Both the position numbers and the translations under genes were made by a program. From the NCBI GenBank assembly GCA_963543695.1, contig CAUUCF010000005.1, positions 1 to 58,749 on the forward strand: a stretch of DNA of 58,749 bases. Direction: 5' to 3'. Numbering within the stretch: the first letter of the stretch is position 1; every line of letters begins with the position of its first letter. The notes beneath the pieces are model-generated. The model was not told the origin of the DNA. It did not search any database and saw only the letters and a list, made by a program, of their open reading frames with translations. The DNA comes from CAUUCF01 sp963543695. GTDB taxonomy: Bacteria; Pseudomonadota; Gammaproteobacteria; UBA9339. This document shows positions 35,503 to 44,950 of this stretch, one piece after another.

Positions 35503-36864
35503 TTAGATACGGTACGTCTGTTTTTGTTGTTCGACCCATTTACTTAAATTTTGTAGTGCTTGCTGTTCTAACGGCGATAATTGTTCAAAAGCTTGTTGCC
35601 ATGTTTCCACCGTATAATACGGTTGATTACGATAGTTCACTCTCGCAATTGTTGCGTTCCAAATAGCACGAAAATAATCGTCACTTTGTTGTTTTAATTC
35701 TCCTTTTAATAGAGGTGCATAATTACGGTATAAAAGATGTTGTCCTAACGTTTGAATATTTTGATTAGCTACCTTTTTCACAAAATGGACTTTATCGTCT
35801 AAACGTTCCATCCGATGAAAAGCTAACAGCCCTTGTTTTTCTAAATTACTCCAAAAACGATTTTGGTATAACGCCGCTTCTACCGAAAGATCCGGAACTA
35901 CTGGATACTTCAAAGCCAAATAATAATCTTGTGCCTGTTCTAACCAAGTAGGATGGGTTTGAATCCACTGTAAATTATTTACGATCGTTGCCGAAAGTTC
36001 CCCATATCGTTCATTTAACGGTAACCAAAAAGGAGGTTCCCCGTATCTTTTACGAATCGGATAAATTTGTTCAAAAGCCATAACTTTCTCTAACGGTAAA
36101 TCTAACGGTAACCAAATACTTTGGTTCCGATAATGAGAATGTTGACCCAAATAATAGCCAGGTTTTAGAAAAGCAGTTTGATAGCCAAATTCACCACTGA
36201 TAAACCATCCCGTCAACCCTTCTTTCCCTTTTCTTTTCCAAATGCGCGTTTCTTCTTGTTCTTTACAAAAACTCTCTTCTAAATAACGCCAACGTTGAGC
36301 ATCGGTTTTTAATCTTTTAGCAATAGCAATAGTAGCTTCTACATCCGCTAAAGCATCATGAGAAGCCCTAGATACGTTCAATTGGTTAGCAATTACTAAA
36401 TTTTCTAATTTAACGGGTTTATCTGAAGTCCATTTCAATTTATCAGGCAAATACAGATAATAAAATAATACCATCGGAAAAATATCGATTCGATAACATC
36501 GGTGAGCGTACTGATGTTGATAAGGATCTAATAAATTACGATAAAAAGTAAACCGAAGAAACTCATCATCAAAACTAAGGTTATTATAACCAACAGAAAC
36601 TGTTTCTGGAGTATTAAACGCTTTAAAAATTTTCAGTGCTCCCTCATATTCTGAAATGCCCTTTTCGAGCAATGACCATTGCAAGTGGTTAACTAATAAC
36701 GCTCTAGGAGACGGTAATACGTCGGCACGTAAATTAAAAAAATATTCCATTCGTTCTATTTCGTGGAAGTCTTCGTCTGTACGAATAGCCGCAAATTGTA
36801 AAATTTGATCGAAAACTACGTTTAATCCGCTCGTTTCTAAATCGTAAAACAAATAAGTCTTCAT
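35503..36864 (-). CDS. sbcB: Exodeoxyribonuclease I (SbcB)
   Basis: Processive 3'-to-5' single-strand DNA exonuclease of mismatch repair and recombination. The 453-residue protein has the DEDD exonuclease motifs: DLETSGLNVVFDQILQFAAIRTD near residue 8, GYNNLSFDDEFLRF near residue 92, and SHDALADVEATIAIAKRL near residue 172. The middle (WLPLDLPLEKV) and helical C-terminal domains follow the ExoI plan. It is slightly shorter than E. coli ExoI. It is divergent from the M13 peptidase gene across a 119-base gap. Confidence 0.95.
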   Translation of the reverse strand: MKTYLFYDLETSGLNVVFDQILQFAAIRTDEDFHEIERMEYFFNLRADVLPSPRALLVNHLQWSLLEKGISEYEGALKIFKAFNTPETVSVGYNNLSFDDEFLRFTFYRNLLDPYQHQYAHRCYRIDIFPMVLFYYLYLPDKLKWTSDKPVKLENLVIANQLNVSRASHDALADVEATIAIAKRLKTDAQRWRYLEESFCKEQEETRIWKRKGKEGLTGWFISGEFGYQTAFLKPGYYLGQHSHYRNQSIWLPLDLPLEKVMAFEQIYPIRKRYGEPPFWLPLNERYGELSATIVNNLQWIQTHPTWLEQAQDYYLALKYPVVPDLSVEAALYQNRFWSNLEKQGLLAFHRMERLDDKVHFVKKVANQNIQTLGQHLLYRNYAPLLKGELKQQSDDYFRAIWNATIARVNYRNQPYYTVETWQQAFEQLSPLEQQALQNLSKWVEQQKQTYRI

Positions 36865-36983
36865 CCTATAATACCCATAGTATTGTTCTTATTATCTTAC
36901 AAAAATAACCGTTTAAAATAAATCAATAGAATAATCTTGCATTTTCAGGCATTATTACATTAACGTCATTTAAAATGTAACAT
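36865..36983. other. Divergent gap between sbcB and the M13 peptidase gene
   Basis: 119 A/T-rich bases holding the start regions of two diverging genes. TTGCAT at 36936-36941 could be a plus-strand -35 element, but no good -10 was found at the right distance. No RNA gene was seen. Confidence 0.3.
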
Positions 36984-38933
36984 ATGAAGCAAGCTATCGT
37001 TAAAAAATTCATTTTACTGATTGGTTTATTCTCCAGTTCCGTCAGTTTTAGTCGCGAATACCCTTTAGATCCACAAATTTCTCCCTGTGAAGATTTTTAT
37101 CAATACGTTTGTCATCAAGTCATCCACCATTTTACTTTACCTAAAAACCGGAATCGCTACGTTTTTTCGTTTAGTGATTTAAACGAAAAAATGTTAACCG
37201 TTAAGAAGAACTATTTACGTCGTTTAACGAAGCGTAAACCAAATAATAAAATGGAAATAAATTTAAAAAATTACTATTTAGCTGCTATTAACCGTAACGC
37301 CAGAAAAAAAGAAGAATACCAAATCATTTTCGCCACCAAAAAACAATTATCTCAAATCCAAACTAAAAAAGCATTCTTAAATACAGCCGGACAAAACGTT
37401 TTAAAAATTCCTGCTTTTAGTTTTTTATCGTTGCACGCTAATTTAACGAATCAACAAAATAATGCTTATAACGACGTTACTTTCGATATTCCGTTATTAA
37501 GTTTACCAGAAAACAGTTATTATCAAAATAAACCGTTATTAGATGAATATTTAACAATTATTACTGATTTCTTCAAAATTTTAGGAAGTAAAAACCCCTT
37601 AAAGCAAGCTCAAATCGTCCTTACTTTCGAAACACAACTAGCACAACATTATCCGGAACCTTCCGTACTACGTACCCGTTACGTACAACCATTCACTTTA
37701 ACTCGTCAACAATTACGTTCATTAACGAATCTCTGTTTAAATGACGTTTTAACTCAAATTCCCCCTCATACGGTTATTCGCGATTTAGTAGGATTTGAGG
37801 TATTAACTTGGCTAAATACTTATTTATCGCGGGTTGATTTAGACACTTTAAAAACGCTCGCGTTATTTTACCAACTTTTCCCGTTAATTGACGCTAGTTA
37901 TCCTCAATTCTACCAACGTAAATTTAATTTTACCCACAAATATTTAGGAGGACCTTTAAAACGTCCTTCTTTACAAGAACGGGCTACCGTTCAAACCATG
38001 AACGATTTCACGATGGAAATAGATGCCATTTTATTACCTCAATTATTTCCCCATTTTCCGAAACATAAAATTCAAGCTTTAGTCCTTAAAATTAGAGATA
38101 ACTTATTAGAACAACTTACCCAAAACGAATGGTTAAGTTATAATGCCAAACAAGCAGCTCTCCAAAAAATCAAAACGCTCAAATGGTATTTAGTCGCCCC
38201 TGATAACGAAATTGCCTGGAATTTTAACCCTCAAATAGATTACCATCGTCAGCAACCGATCCATAATTCTTGGCGTTTAAAACAAGCCCTTTTCGATTTT
38301 GATTTAACTCAACTAAAAGACAAAGTAGATAACCAACGTTGGTGGATGGGCCCGTTAAGCGTAAATGCTTATTATGAACCCGCTTTTAATCGTCTAGTAT
38401 TACCGATCGGTATTTTACAACCTCCCTTTTACGACGATCACTTATCTGAAAAAATCAATTTAGGAGCTATTGGGGTCATCTTAGGACACGAAATGGGACA
38501 TGCCGTCGACGATCAAGGTAGCTGTTACAATGCTCAAGGTTTATTAAAACCTTGGATGAGTAAAGCAGATCAACAAGAATTTAAACGTCGAACCGCTAAA
38601 TTAATCACTTTATTTGACCAAATAGGACACAACGGCCAATATACTTTAGGGGAAAATATTGGTGATTTAGTCGGTATTACTACCGCCTATTTAACGTTAC
38701 AAACGTTAAACCCTAGCCACGAAGAAATTCAAGCTTTTTTCCAAAAATATGCTTGCCTTTGGTGTGAAGTTGAACGGCCCGCTTCTCGCTTACGAAGGTT
38801 AAAAACAGACCCTCATGCCTTAGGAGAAGCGAGAGTTAACCAACAATTAAAACTACAACCCGGTTTTCAAAAAGCTTTTAATTGCCAAAACAACGAACCA
38901 ATGGCTTGCAAAGAGGTCATTAAAATATGGTAA
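36984..38933 (+). CDS. M13 (neprilysin-like) zinc metallopeptidase
   Basis: Exported peptidase that cuts oligopeptides. The 649-residue protein has a signal peptide (KFILLIGLFSSSVSFS), the M13 N-terminal CEDFYQYVCHQVI, a long helical domain, NAYYEPAFNRLVLPIGILQPPF, the catalytic motif GHEMGHAVDDQG near residue 501, the third zinc ligand in GENIGD near residue 556, and C-terminal PHALGEARVNQQLKLQPGFQKAFNC. Membrane or periplasmic location follows from the signal region; the cleavage site is near residue 23. It is followed by tsaE with a 7-base overlap. Similar enzymes occur in intracellular gammaproteobacteria, but its substrate is not known. Confidence 0.9.
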   Translation: MKQAIVKKFILLIGLFSSSVSFSREYPLDPQISPCEDFYQYVCHQVIHHFTLPKNRNRYVFSFSDLNEKMLTVKKNYLRRLTKRKPNNKMEINLKNYYLAAINRNARKKEEYQIIFATKKQLSQIQTKKAFLNTAGQNVLKIPAFSFLSLHANLTNQQNNAYNDVTFDIPLLSLPENSYYQNKPLLDEYLTIITDFFKILGSKNPLKQAQIVLTFETQLAQHYPEPSVLRTRYVQPFTLTRQQLRSLTNLCLNDVLTQIPPHTVIRDLVGFEVLTWLNTYLSRVDLDTLKTLALFYQLFPLIDASYPQFYQRKFNFTHKYLGGPLKRPSLQERATVQTMNDFTMEIDAILLPQLFPHFPKHKIQALVLKIRDNLLEQLTQNEWLSYNAKQAALQKIKTLKWYLVAPDNEIAWNFNPQIDYHRQQPIHNSWRLKQALFDFDLTQLKDKVDNQRWWMGPLSVNAYYEPAFNRLVLPIGILQPPFYDDHLSEKINLGAIGVILGHEMGHAVDDQGSCYNAQGLLKPWMSKADQQEFKRRTAKLITLFDQIGHNGQYTLGENIGDLVGITTAYLTLQTLNPSHEEIQAFFQKYACLWCEVERPASRLRRLKTDPHALGEARVNQQLKLQPGFQKAFNCQNNEPMACKEVIKIW

Positions 38934-39373
38934 AAACTACTCAACAAATGATTAACTTCGGTAAAAAATTAGCAGCCATTTTACCGCCCGTTGGAGGCAT
39001 TATTTATTTAAAAGGAGATTTAGGAGTAGGCAAAACTACTTTAGTCAGAGGAACACTACAAGGTTTAGGATATGCGGGTAAAGTTAAAAGTCCTAGTTTT
39101 TCCTTAATCGAAGTTTATCCTATTCCTCCTGTTCCGGTATGCCATCTAGATTTGTACCGTTTAAACCACCCTACAGAAATTTCTGAATTAGGCTACGAAG
39201 AATATTTAGATAATAGTTACAGTTTTATCGAATGGCCTGAAGTAGGGGAAAATTGGTTGCCCCCAGCTGATTTAGAAATCCACATTACTCTTCTAACCCA
39301 TTCGACCCGACAAATCACTTTATTTGCAAATTCTCGATGGGGTAAAACGGTTCAATCTAAACTTAAACCCTAA
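38927..39373 (+). CDS. tsaE: tRNA threonylcarbamoyladenosine biosynthesis ATPase TsaE
   Basis: ATPase acting with TsaB and TsaD in making t6A37 of tRNAs reading ANN codons. The 148-residue protein has Walker A KGDLGVGKTTLVRG near residue 28, the SPSFSLIEVY switch-like block, HLDLYRL and the FIEWPE motif near residue 100, all diagnostic. It overlaps the M13 gene by 7 bases and converges on yciB (23-base gap). Its partners tsaB and tsaD are not in the window. Confidence 0.93.
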   Translation: MVKTTQQMINFGKKLAAILPPVGGIIYLKGDLGVGKTTLVRGTLQGLGYAGKVKSPSFSLIEVYPIPPVPVCHLDLYRLNHPTEISELGYEEYLDNSYSFIEWPEVGENWLPPADLEIHITLLTHSTRQITLFANSRWGKTVQSKLKP

Positions 39374-39396
39374 AAACGCCTTAAAAAAAGAGAAAG

Positions 39397-39945
39397 TTAA
39401 TCTTGGAACTTTTTATGGTCCGTTTTTCGAACTACCCACCACCCTTGTAGTAATAAAAAACCTAATAACAATCCAAAAGTTCCAAATAATTTAAAAGATA
39501 CCCAAATTTTAGTTGAACAATAATAAGCCACTGATAAATTTAACGCTCCTAAACCCAATAAAAAGATTACCCAAATCCGTTGTAAAACTAACCAATCGAT
39601 TGCCGATAGTTTTATAAAAGGTTCGACCGTCAAAACTTTCTTTAAAAAACTTTCTCGCCTAATACGTTGATAACCTATTAATCCTAAAGCCATAAACCAA
39701 TATAAAATCGTGGGTTTCCATTTAATAAACCATTCGTTACGAAAATATAAAGTCATCGTCCCTAAACAAATTAATATGAAAAAATTAACCCAAGTAAGTT
39801 TACTAATCGTTTGACGACGTACTTTTTTAAGTAATAATTGTCCCACGAAAATTAATAACATTCCTAGCGTAGCAAAATAAATTCCTTTCCAATGGTAAGC
39901 AATAAAGAAAAACAAAATAGGCAGTAAATCTTCTAAAATTTGCAT
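39397..39945 (-). CDS. yciB: Inner membrane protein YciB (septation protein A family)
   Basis: A 182-residue membrane protein with five or six helices. It begins QILEDLLPILFFFIAYHWKGIYFATLGMLL, the hallmark of the family (lengths 170-190), and has a conserved KPTILYWFMALGLIGYQ and the later NLSVAYYCSTKIWVSFKLFG block. In E. coli it interacts with cell-envelope and division proteins; the mechanism is not clear. It follows pgsA after 4 bases. Confidence 0.88.
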   Translation of the reverse strand: MQILEDLLPILFFFIAYHWKGIYFATLGMLLIFVGQLLLKKVRRQTISKLTWVNFFILICLGTMTLYFRNEWFIKWKPTILYWFMALGLIGYQRIRRESFLKKVLTVEPFIKLSAIDWLVLQRIWVIFLLGLGALNLSVAYYCSTKIWVSFKLFGTFGLLLGFLLLQGWWVVRKTDHKKFQD

Positions 39946-39949
39946 TTTA

Positions 39950-40513
39950 TTACCCTTTAAAAAAGCTCGGTAAAGCTAAGGATAAATAATTTAACATTGA
40001 AAAAATAGTCATTAAAGCCGCCATATATAATAAATAAATCCCGTAACTAGTAAATAATTGATTAACTGCTAACGGCCAACTCCGATTGTACAACAGCAAC
40101 ATTACAACCGCAAACATTTGAATCGTCGTTTTTACTTTAGCGATAAAACTAACTTTGATCTTAATCTGGCTACCAATTTTAGCTAGCCATTCCCGTAATC
40201 CAGAAATAGTCAATTCCCGTAAAATAATAACGATTGCCGGAATCGTAACGACAATATTCCCTATTTCTCCAATAATCATCCCTAAAGCCGTTGTTACTAA
40301 TAACTTATCTGCAACCGGATCTAAAAAAGCTCCGAAGAGAGTTTCTTGCTGCAAATTTCTCGCTAAATACCCGTCAATTAAATCGGTAATAGCCGCGATT
40401 CCGAAAAAAACAGCCGCCCAAACGTGCCCCCAAAAACCGCCTAAATAATAAAAAACTATTACTACCGGAATTAAAACGATCCGAAACACCGTTAACCAAT
40501 TTGGTAACCCCAC
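39950..40513 (-). CDS. pgsA: CDP-diacylglycerol-glycerol-3-phosphate 3-phosphatidyltransferase PgsA
   Basis: Makes phosphatidylglycerol phosphate. The 187-residue membrane enzyme has the CDP-alcohol phosphotransferase signature DLIDGYLARNLQQETLFGAFLDPVADKLL near residue 46 and starts GLPNWLTVFRIVLIPVV. The start is a GTG at 40513, preceded by GGTG and a promoter. With CdsA and PssA it covers both branches of phospholipid head-group synthesis in this window. Confidence 0.95.
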   Translation of the reverse strand: MGLPNWLTVFRIVLIPVVIVFYYLGGFWGHVWAAVFFGIAAITDLIDGYLARNLQQETLFGAFLDPVADKLLVTTALGMIIGEIGNIVVTIPAIVIILRELTISGLREWLAKIGSQIKIKVSFIAKVKTTIQMFAVVMLLLYNRSWPLAVNQLFTSYGIYLLYMAALMTIFSMLNYLSLALPSFFKG

Positions 40514-40544
40514 TTTTTCACCATCTACCTAAAAAACCTTAAAT

Positions 40545-40573
40545 AATATAGCTTACTCCAAAAATAATGTAAA
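40545..40573 (-). promoter_or_regulatory. Promoter of pgsA-yciB
   Basis: Minus strand: -35 TTTACA (40568-40573), 17-base spacer, -10 TATATT (40545-40550), about 32 bases before the GTG of pgsA. Both boxes are one base from consensus. Confidence 0.6.
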
Positions 40574-40604
40574 TCTTTAAATTGTAAATAAAACTTTAAT
40601 CTTT

Positions 40605-42926
40605 TTAAATTAAACGACAAGCCGTTCTAAAAAAGCAATGCGTACATAATTTAAATTCTAACGGTTCCATCGTTGCTTTTCCTAACGTAAAATCTTCGGC
40701 TAATCGTTCGATTTTATTTTTCCAATTTGATAATAATGTCTGTTTCGTTATACGTAACTTCGTTGCTATCTCTTCTAACGAAACAAAAGATAATTGGACT
40801 TGATGCGCAACTAAAGTCGCAAAACCAAAATAATTAATTTGAGGATTACTCAAAAGATAGAGCGGCATTTGTAATGCATAAATCCGTTCTTGTAACCAAT
40901 TAGTAACCGAAAAATTAATTTTTCCCGTCTTATAATCAATTATAAAATAATCGTCCCCCACTTGATCTAAACGATCGAAACGTAAAGTTAGATTTTGATT
41001 TAATACGTTTAAACTCGTCACTTGTTCAACCGCAATGGTATTAAATAAGGGCCTTTGTTGTTCTTGAGCAAACCAATCCAATAAAATAGTCTTTAAACAT
41101 TGCTTCTCTACGGGATCCTCTTCTTCTAAAATTTGTGCTACCCATTTTATTATATCATCCTGAGACATTTGCCTGATCGCATATTTTAAATAAAATTGAG
41201 CTAAAATAGCGTGCAATTTAATTCCCCGTATTCGTTTTTGTTCCGCCACTCCATTAAATAATGGTTTAATTTTTAAATGGTATTGTAAAAAAGCGCGAAA
41301 AGGGCAAAGGGTTTGCGCTTCTAATATTTGAGCGGATAGTTGGTTATTTTTTAATCCCTTAACCCGTAAAGGTTGAGGGATCGGTTCTAACGGTCTTTTT
41401 TCAACTAAGAGTTTAGGCTGTAAAGGAAACCATGAGCTTTCAGGTACATCTTTTAATAAGGGACTAAAAGCTAAACCTTCTTCTTCCTGGGCATAACTAA
41501 AAATTAGTTGCTGGTTTCCCCTGCGATAATTGTTTAACCTTCTTTCTGACTCTTCTAACGTTCGGTCCACCGAACAATGTGGTAAATTAAGTCGTTGTTG
41601 CCAAAATGCATCTAAACACGGATTTAACTGAACAGGAGCAGGCCATTTTTTTTCGTCGCATTGAGTAACCCATAAAGCATCAAAAGAAACGTCTAAAGCA
41701 TCTAAAGCACTAATAAAATTAATTTTTGCTTGATAATTCTTTTGAGGCAATACTTCTTGCAATAACTGTTCAAATAAACGACCCGCTAATTTACCATCTA
41801 CTTGCGTAAACCAACTACTTCGCCGCGATAGATTAAACAATTGAGAACGAATTTGATCTAATACCAAAATTTGATCCGGTAACAAATCAATTTTTTTAAC
41901 CAAATCAATTTGGTTAAAAAATTGAAACCAAATAGTTACCCATTCCTGTATCGAATGTTTTTGATCAAAAGAACGCCAAAATGCTACTATGCTTTGTAAA
42001 GGTTTTAATAAAGCAGGAGGCGCAAAAGTTAGTACGACCGATATGGGACATTCTGGAACTACGTAACGATTAATTTTATGAAATAATTGATGTCTTTCTA
42101 AAACTTCTTCTTCCCAATTTCCCCATAACGGAGATAAAAGCAAAGTTTGCCAGAACGCCAGATCTAAATACGGAGGAGGATTCAACAAATTTTTTAAAAA
42201 AAGACCGATTGTAGTTTCTCCCAATCTAGGAGACCAGGCGATATTAACATCTTCTACTGGTTTGTAACCTAATAAGCGTTTTACCATCGGTAATTGTTCA
42301 GTAAAATTACTGAGAACGATCCCATAAATTCCTGCAGGTTGCGCCATTACCCAATTAATTGCCTGTTCTAACTCAGTTTCACTGTCGTCAAAACGCTGTT
42401 TACTTTGAAGTACTGTTTTAGCCTTTGCGGTTACTGATCGTCGAAACGATACCTGCTGTTGTTTTAAATGTTCCCAAAATAATCTCCTTTGAGGAGTAAC
42501 CTCATTAAAACCGAAAAAGGTAATTTTATTATTACAACGAATCACCGGTTGGTTTAGCAATTCTACGTCACAAATTAATTGATGTTCGTTTAAAAAAGTA
42601 CAGAACGCATCGTATTGCTCTCGCACTTGCTCTAACGCACTCTCAAAAACTAGTTGTTCTGGAGAGAGATTCCACTCGTTCATTAATTTGAAAACTGCTA
42701 GTAGATCCTCCTGATAATTTGCTAAAGGACTATCTTTTAAAAGAAATTGCCAAATCATCCGTTCTTCAGTAGGATTAATTAACGATTGTTTTAAAGCCGG
42801 CTGTAGCGATAAAATCCACTCTGAAACAGATAAAACAGTAGGTAACTCTAATTGTTTAAAATAACTTTGAGTTACCCAGTAAGCTAAACGTGGAGTAGAG
42901 GTAACGATTATAGCATCGTGATCCAT
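40605..42926 (-). CDS. PD-(D/E)XK nuclease with AddB-like cysteine cluster (probable DNA repair protein)
   Basis: A 773-residue protein resembling the AddB/RecB-type nucleases and the gammaproteobacterial 'probable DNA repair protein' family. The C-terminal 250 residues hold the nuclease: a first cysteine in TLCPFRAFLQYHL, the metal-binding FIIDYKTGKINFS, and a closing CTHCFFRTACR cluster. Spacing of the four cysteines (one upstream, three at the end) is that of the iron-sulphur cluster in AddB. The N-terminal part looks like a decayed helicase: no P-loop could be seen. In AddAB the helicase partner sits next door; none is here. It overlaps nothing and lies 8 bases after glyS. Confidence 0.8.
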   Translation of the reverse strand: MDHDAIIVTSTPRLAYWVTQSYFKQLELPTVLSVSEWILSLQPALKQSLINPTEERMIWQFLLKDSPLANYQEDLLAVFKLMNEWNLSPEQLVFESALEQVREQYDAFCTFLNEHQLICDVELLNQPVIRCNNKITFFGFNEVTPQRRLFWEHLKQQQVSFRRSVTAKAKTVLQSKQRFDDSETELEQAINWVMAQPAGIYGIVLSNFTEQLPMVKRLLGYKPVEDVNIAWSPRLGETTIGLFLKNLLNPPPYLDLAFWQTLLLSPLWGNWEEEVLERHQLFHKINRYVVPECPISVVLTFAPPALLKPLQSIVAFWRSFDQKHSIQEWVTIWFQFFNQIDLVKKIDLLPDQILVLDQIRSQLFNLSRRSSWFTQVDGKLAGRLFEQLLQEVLPQKNYQAKINFISALDALDVSFDALWVTQCDEKKWPAPVQLNPCLDAFWQQRLNLPHCSVDRTLEESERRLNNYRRGNQQLIFSYAQEEEGLAFSPLLKDVPESSWFPLQPKLLVEKRPLEPIPQPLRVKGLKNNQLSAQILEAQTLCPFRAFLQYHLKIKPLFNGVAEQKRIRGIKLHAILAQFYLKYAIRQMSQDDIIKWVAQILEEEDPVEKQCLKTILLDWFAQEQQRPLFNTIAVEQVTSLNVLNQNLTLRFDRLDQVGDDYFIIDYKTGKINFSVTNWLQERIYALQMPLYLLSNPQINYFGFATLVAHQVQLSFVSLEEIATKLRITKQTLLSNWKNKIERLAEDFTLGKATMEPLEFKLCTHCFFRTACRLI

Positions 42927-42934
42927 TCCTTCCT

Positions 42935-44950
42935 TTAAACGACAAGATATTCAAAAGAACCGTATCTCTTAAAAAAATTTAAAATTTGCTGCAATAACGC
43001 TAGGCGATTATTTTGCAAAGCAGTATTAGAAACTAAAACCATCGTATTAGCAAAAAAATCATCTAAAGGTTCTGAAAATTGCATCAAACTTTCTAAATAA
43101 TCACGATATAGTTTTGCTTGCCAAGCCTTTTCCAATAAAGGAGTTAAAGTATTTAATACTTCTAATAGCCTTATTTCCGAAGCCGTTTGCAATAACTTAG
43201 CATCAACTTTTTCCACCATCGAATGACTTTTAACTAAAAGACTCGCAAGACGCTTATAACTGGTTAACCAAGTCAAATCTATACATTTAGCTAACGCTCG
43301 AATCGCTTTATCGAAATCTAATAAATCGTTCCATTCTCCATGAATGACCGTTTTGAAAAAATTAACGTTATAATTAGAATATAATCCCATTAAACGATTA
43401 GCTAAAAAAAGTATTATTTCTTCAATAAAACCATCGTCAACGTTTCGTTGGTAATAAGTTAAACTTTGCTTCAATAAACGTTTAACGTCTAAAGGACGTT
43501 GCCAATGGAAAATTAAACGAATAATCGCTAAAGCAATTCTTCTAATACCTAATGGATCTTTATCCCCTGTTGGTTTTTTACCTAAAAGAAAAGTACCTAC
43601 TAAAGTATCTACCCGATCGGCTATCGCTAAAGCAATACTTAAATCTTTTTGTGGTAAAACATCCTCTGCAAAACGAGGCAAATAATGTTCCTTAATGGCT
43701 TCAGCAACTAACAGATTTTCCTGCCGATACAAATAATAACCAATTACCCCTTGTAATTCTGGAAATTCCCCTACTAATAAAGTAGATAAATCGCACTTAG
43801 CTAACCAAGCAGCCATTTTTCTAGTTTGCTTGTCTACTTCGGGCAATAAATCATTTAACAATTGTTCCACCCTTGCTGCTTTATCCGCTAAAGTCCCTAA
43901 ATTTTGCTGAAATACTCTTTGAGATAAACTTTCGATTCTATTAGTAAACGCAATTTTTCGATCTTCGTTATAAAAATACTCTGCATCTGTTAAACGCGCC
44001 TTTACGACTTTTTCGTTACCTTCAATTATCGTTTGCAGATTTTTACTTAATAAATTACTTACGATTGCAAATTTTGCCATAATAGCACCATTTGCGTCTA
44101 CTTCTATAAAGCATTTCTGGTTGACTTTTAAAGTCGTAGTAATCACCTCTGTAGGTAACTTTAAAAAACGCTCGTCAAACTTTCCTTCTAAAATTACTGG
44201 ATATTCTACTAAATTAGTCACCTCATCTAATAAAGCTTCGTCTATTTTAACGTGTTCTAATTTCTTTAAGCCCTCTTCGATCATTTTCCTCCTTTGATCG
44301 TAATCCACAATGACAAAAGCCTCCTGCATTTGTTGTTCATAAACTAAAGGATTAGATAAAGTAATGCTATATTTGCTCAAAAAACGATGGCCAAAAGTAT
44401 AATTACTAGCTACCACCGCAAATAATTCCACAGGAATCACTTGCTCGTTTAATAAAGCTACTAACCAACGCACGGGTCTAACAAATGGACCTTTCCCTTC
44501 TCCCCAAAACATTGCTTTTTTCAACGGTAATTTTGTAACACTGTTTTGAATAATTTGAGGAAGTAATTTTTCAGTTTTTATTCCGTCGACGACATTAGTA
44601 TAAAAAAAATACTCCCCTTTAGGAGTGTCTCGCTTTACTAATTGATCTACCGTAATTTGATAATTAGAAGCAAAATTAATCACCGCATTCGTAGGATACC
44701 CATCGATCATGCCAGCTTTTACTGAAGGACCTTTCACTTCAACTTTACATTTAGGCGTTTCTAATATCAAATGTTCTACTAAAAGAGCTAATCGGCGCGG
44801 AGTATAAAAAGTCTTTAATGTATCGTACGATAATTTTGCTTCTTCCAAAGCAATTTTAAAATTCACCATTAAAGCCCGAGCTAAAACAGATAATTCTTGT
44901 GGAGGTAATTCACAAGTACCAATTTCCAATAAAAAGTTAGCCGTACTCAT
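42935..44950 (-). CDS. glyS: Glycyl-tRNA synthetase beta subunit
   Basis: Beta subunit of the two-subunit bacterial GlyRS, holding tRNA recognition. The 671-residue protein begins FLLEIGTCELPPQELSVLARAL, contains the TFYTPRRLALLVEHL and AMFWGEGKGPFVRPVRWLVALL blocks, AIADRVDTLVGTFLLGKKPTGDKDPLGIRR near residue 445, and a C-terminal anticodon-binding region. It is a little shorter than E. coli GlyS (689). It overlaps glyQ by 4 bases. Confidence 0.96.
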   Translation of the reverse strand: MSTANFLLEIGTCELPPQELSVLARALMVNFKIALEEAKLSYDTLKTFYTPRRLALLVEHLILETPKCKVEVKGPSVKAGMIDGYPTNAVINFASNYQITVDQLVKRDTPKGEYFFYTNVVDGIKTEKLLPQIIQNSVTKLPLKKAMFWGEGKGPFVRPVRWLVALLNEQVIPVELFAVVASNYTFGHRFLSKYSITLSNPLVYEQQMQEAFVIVDYDQRRKMIEEGLKKLEHVKIDEALLDEVTNLVEYPVILEGKFDERFLKLPTEVITTTLKVNQKCFIEVDANGAIMAKFAIVSNLLSKNLQTIIEGNEKVVKARLTDAEYFYNEDRKIAFTNRIESLSQRVFQQNLGTLADKAARVEQLLNDLLPEVDKQTRKMAAWLAKCDLSTLLVGEFPELQGVIGYYLYRQENLLVAEAIKEHYLPRFAEDVLPQKDLSIALAIADRVDTLVGTFLLGKKPTGDKDPLGIRRIALAIIRLIFHWQRPLDVKRLLKQSLTYYQRNVDDGFIEEIILFLANRLMGLYSNYNVNFFKTVIHGEWNDLLDFDKAIRALAKCIDLTWLTSYKRLASLLVKSHSMVEKVDAKLLQTASEIRLLEVLNTLTPLLEKAWQAKLYRDYLESLMQFSEPLDDFFANTMVLVSNTALQNNRLALLQQILNFFKRYGSFEYLVV

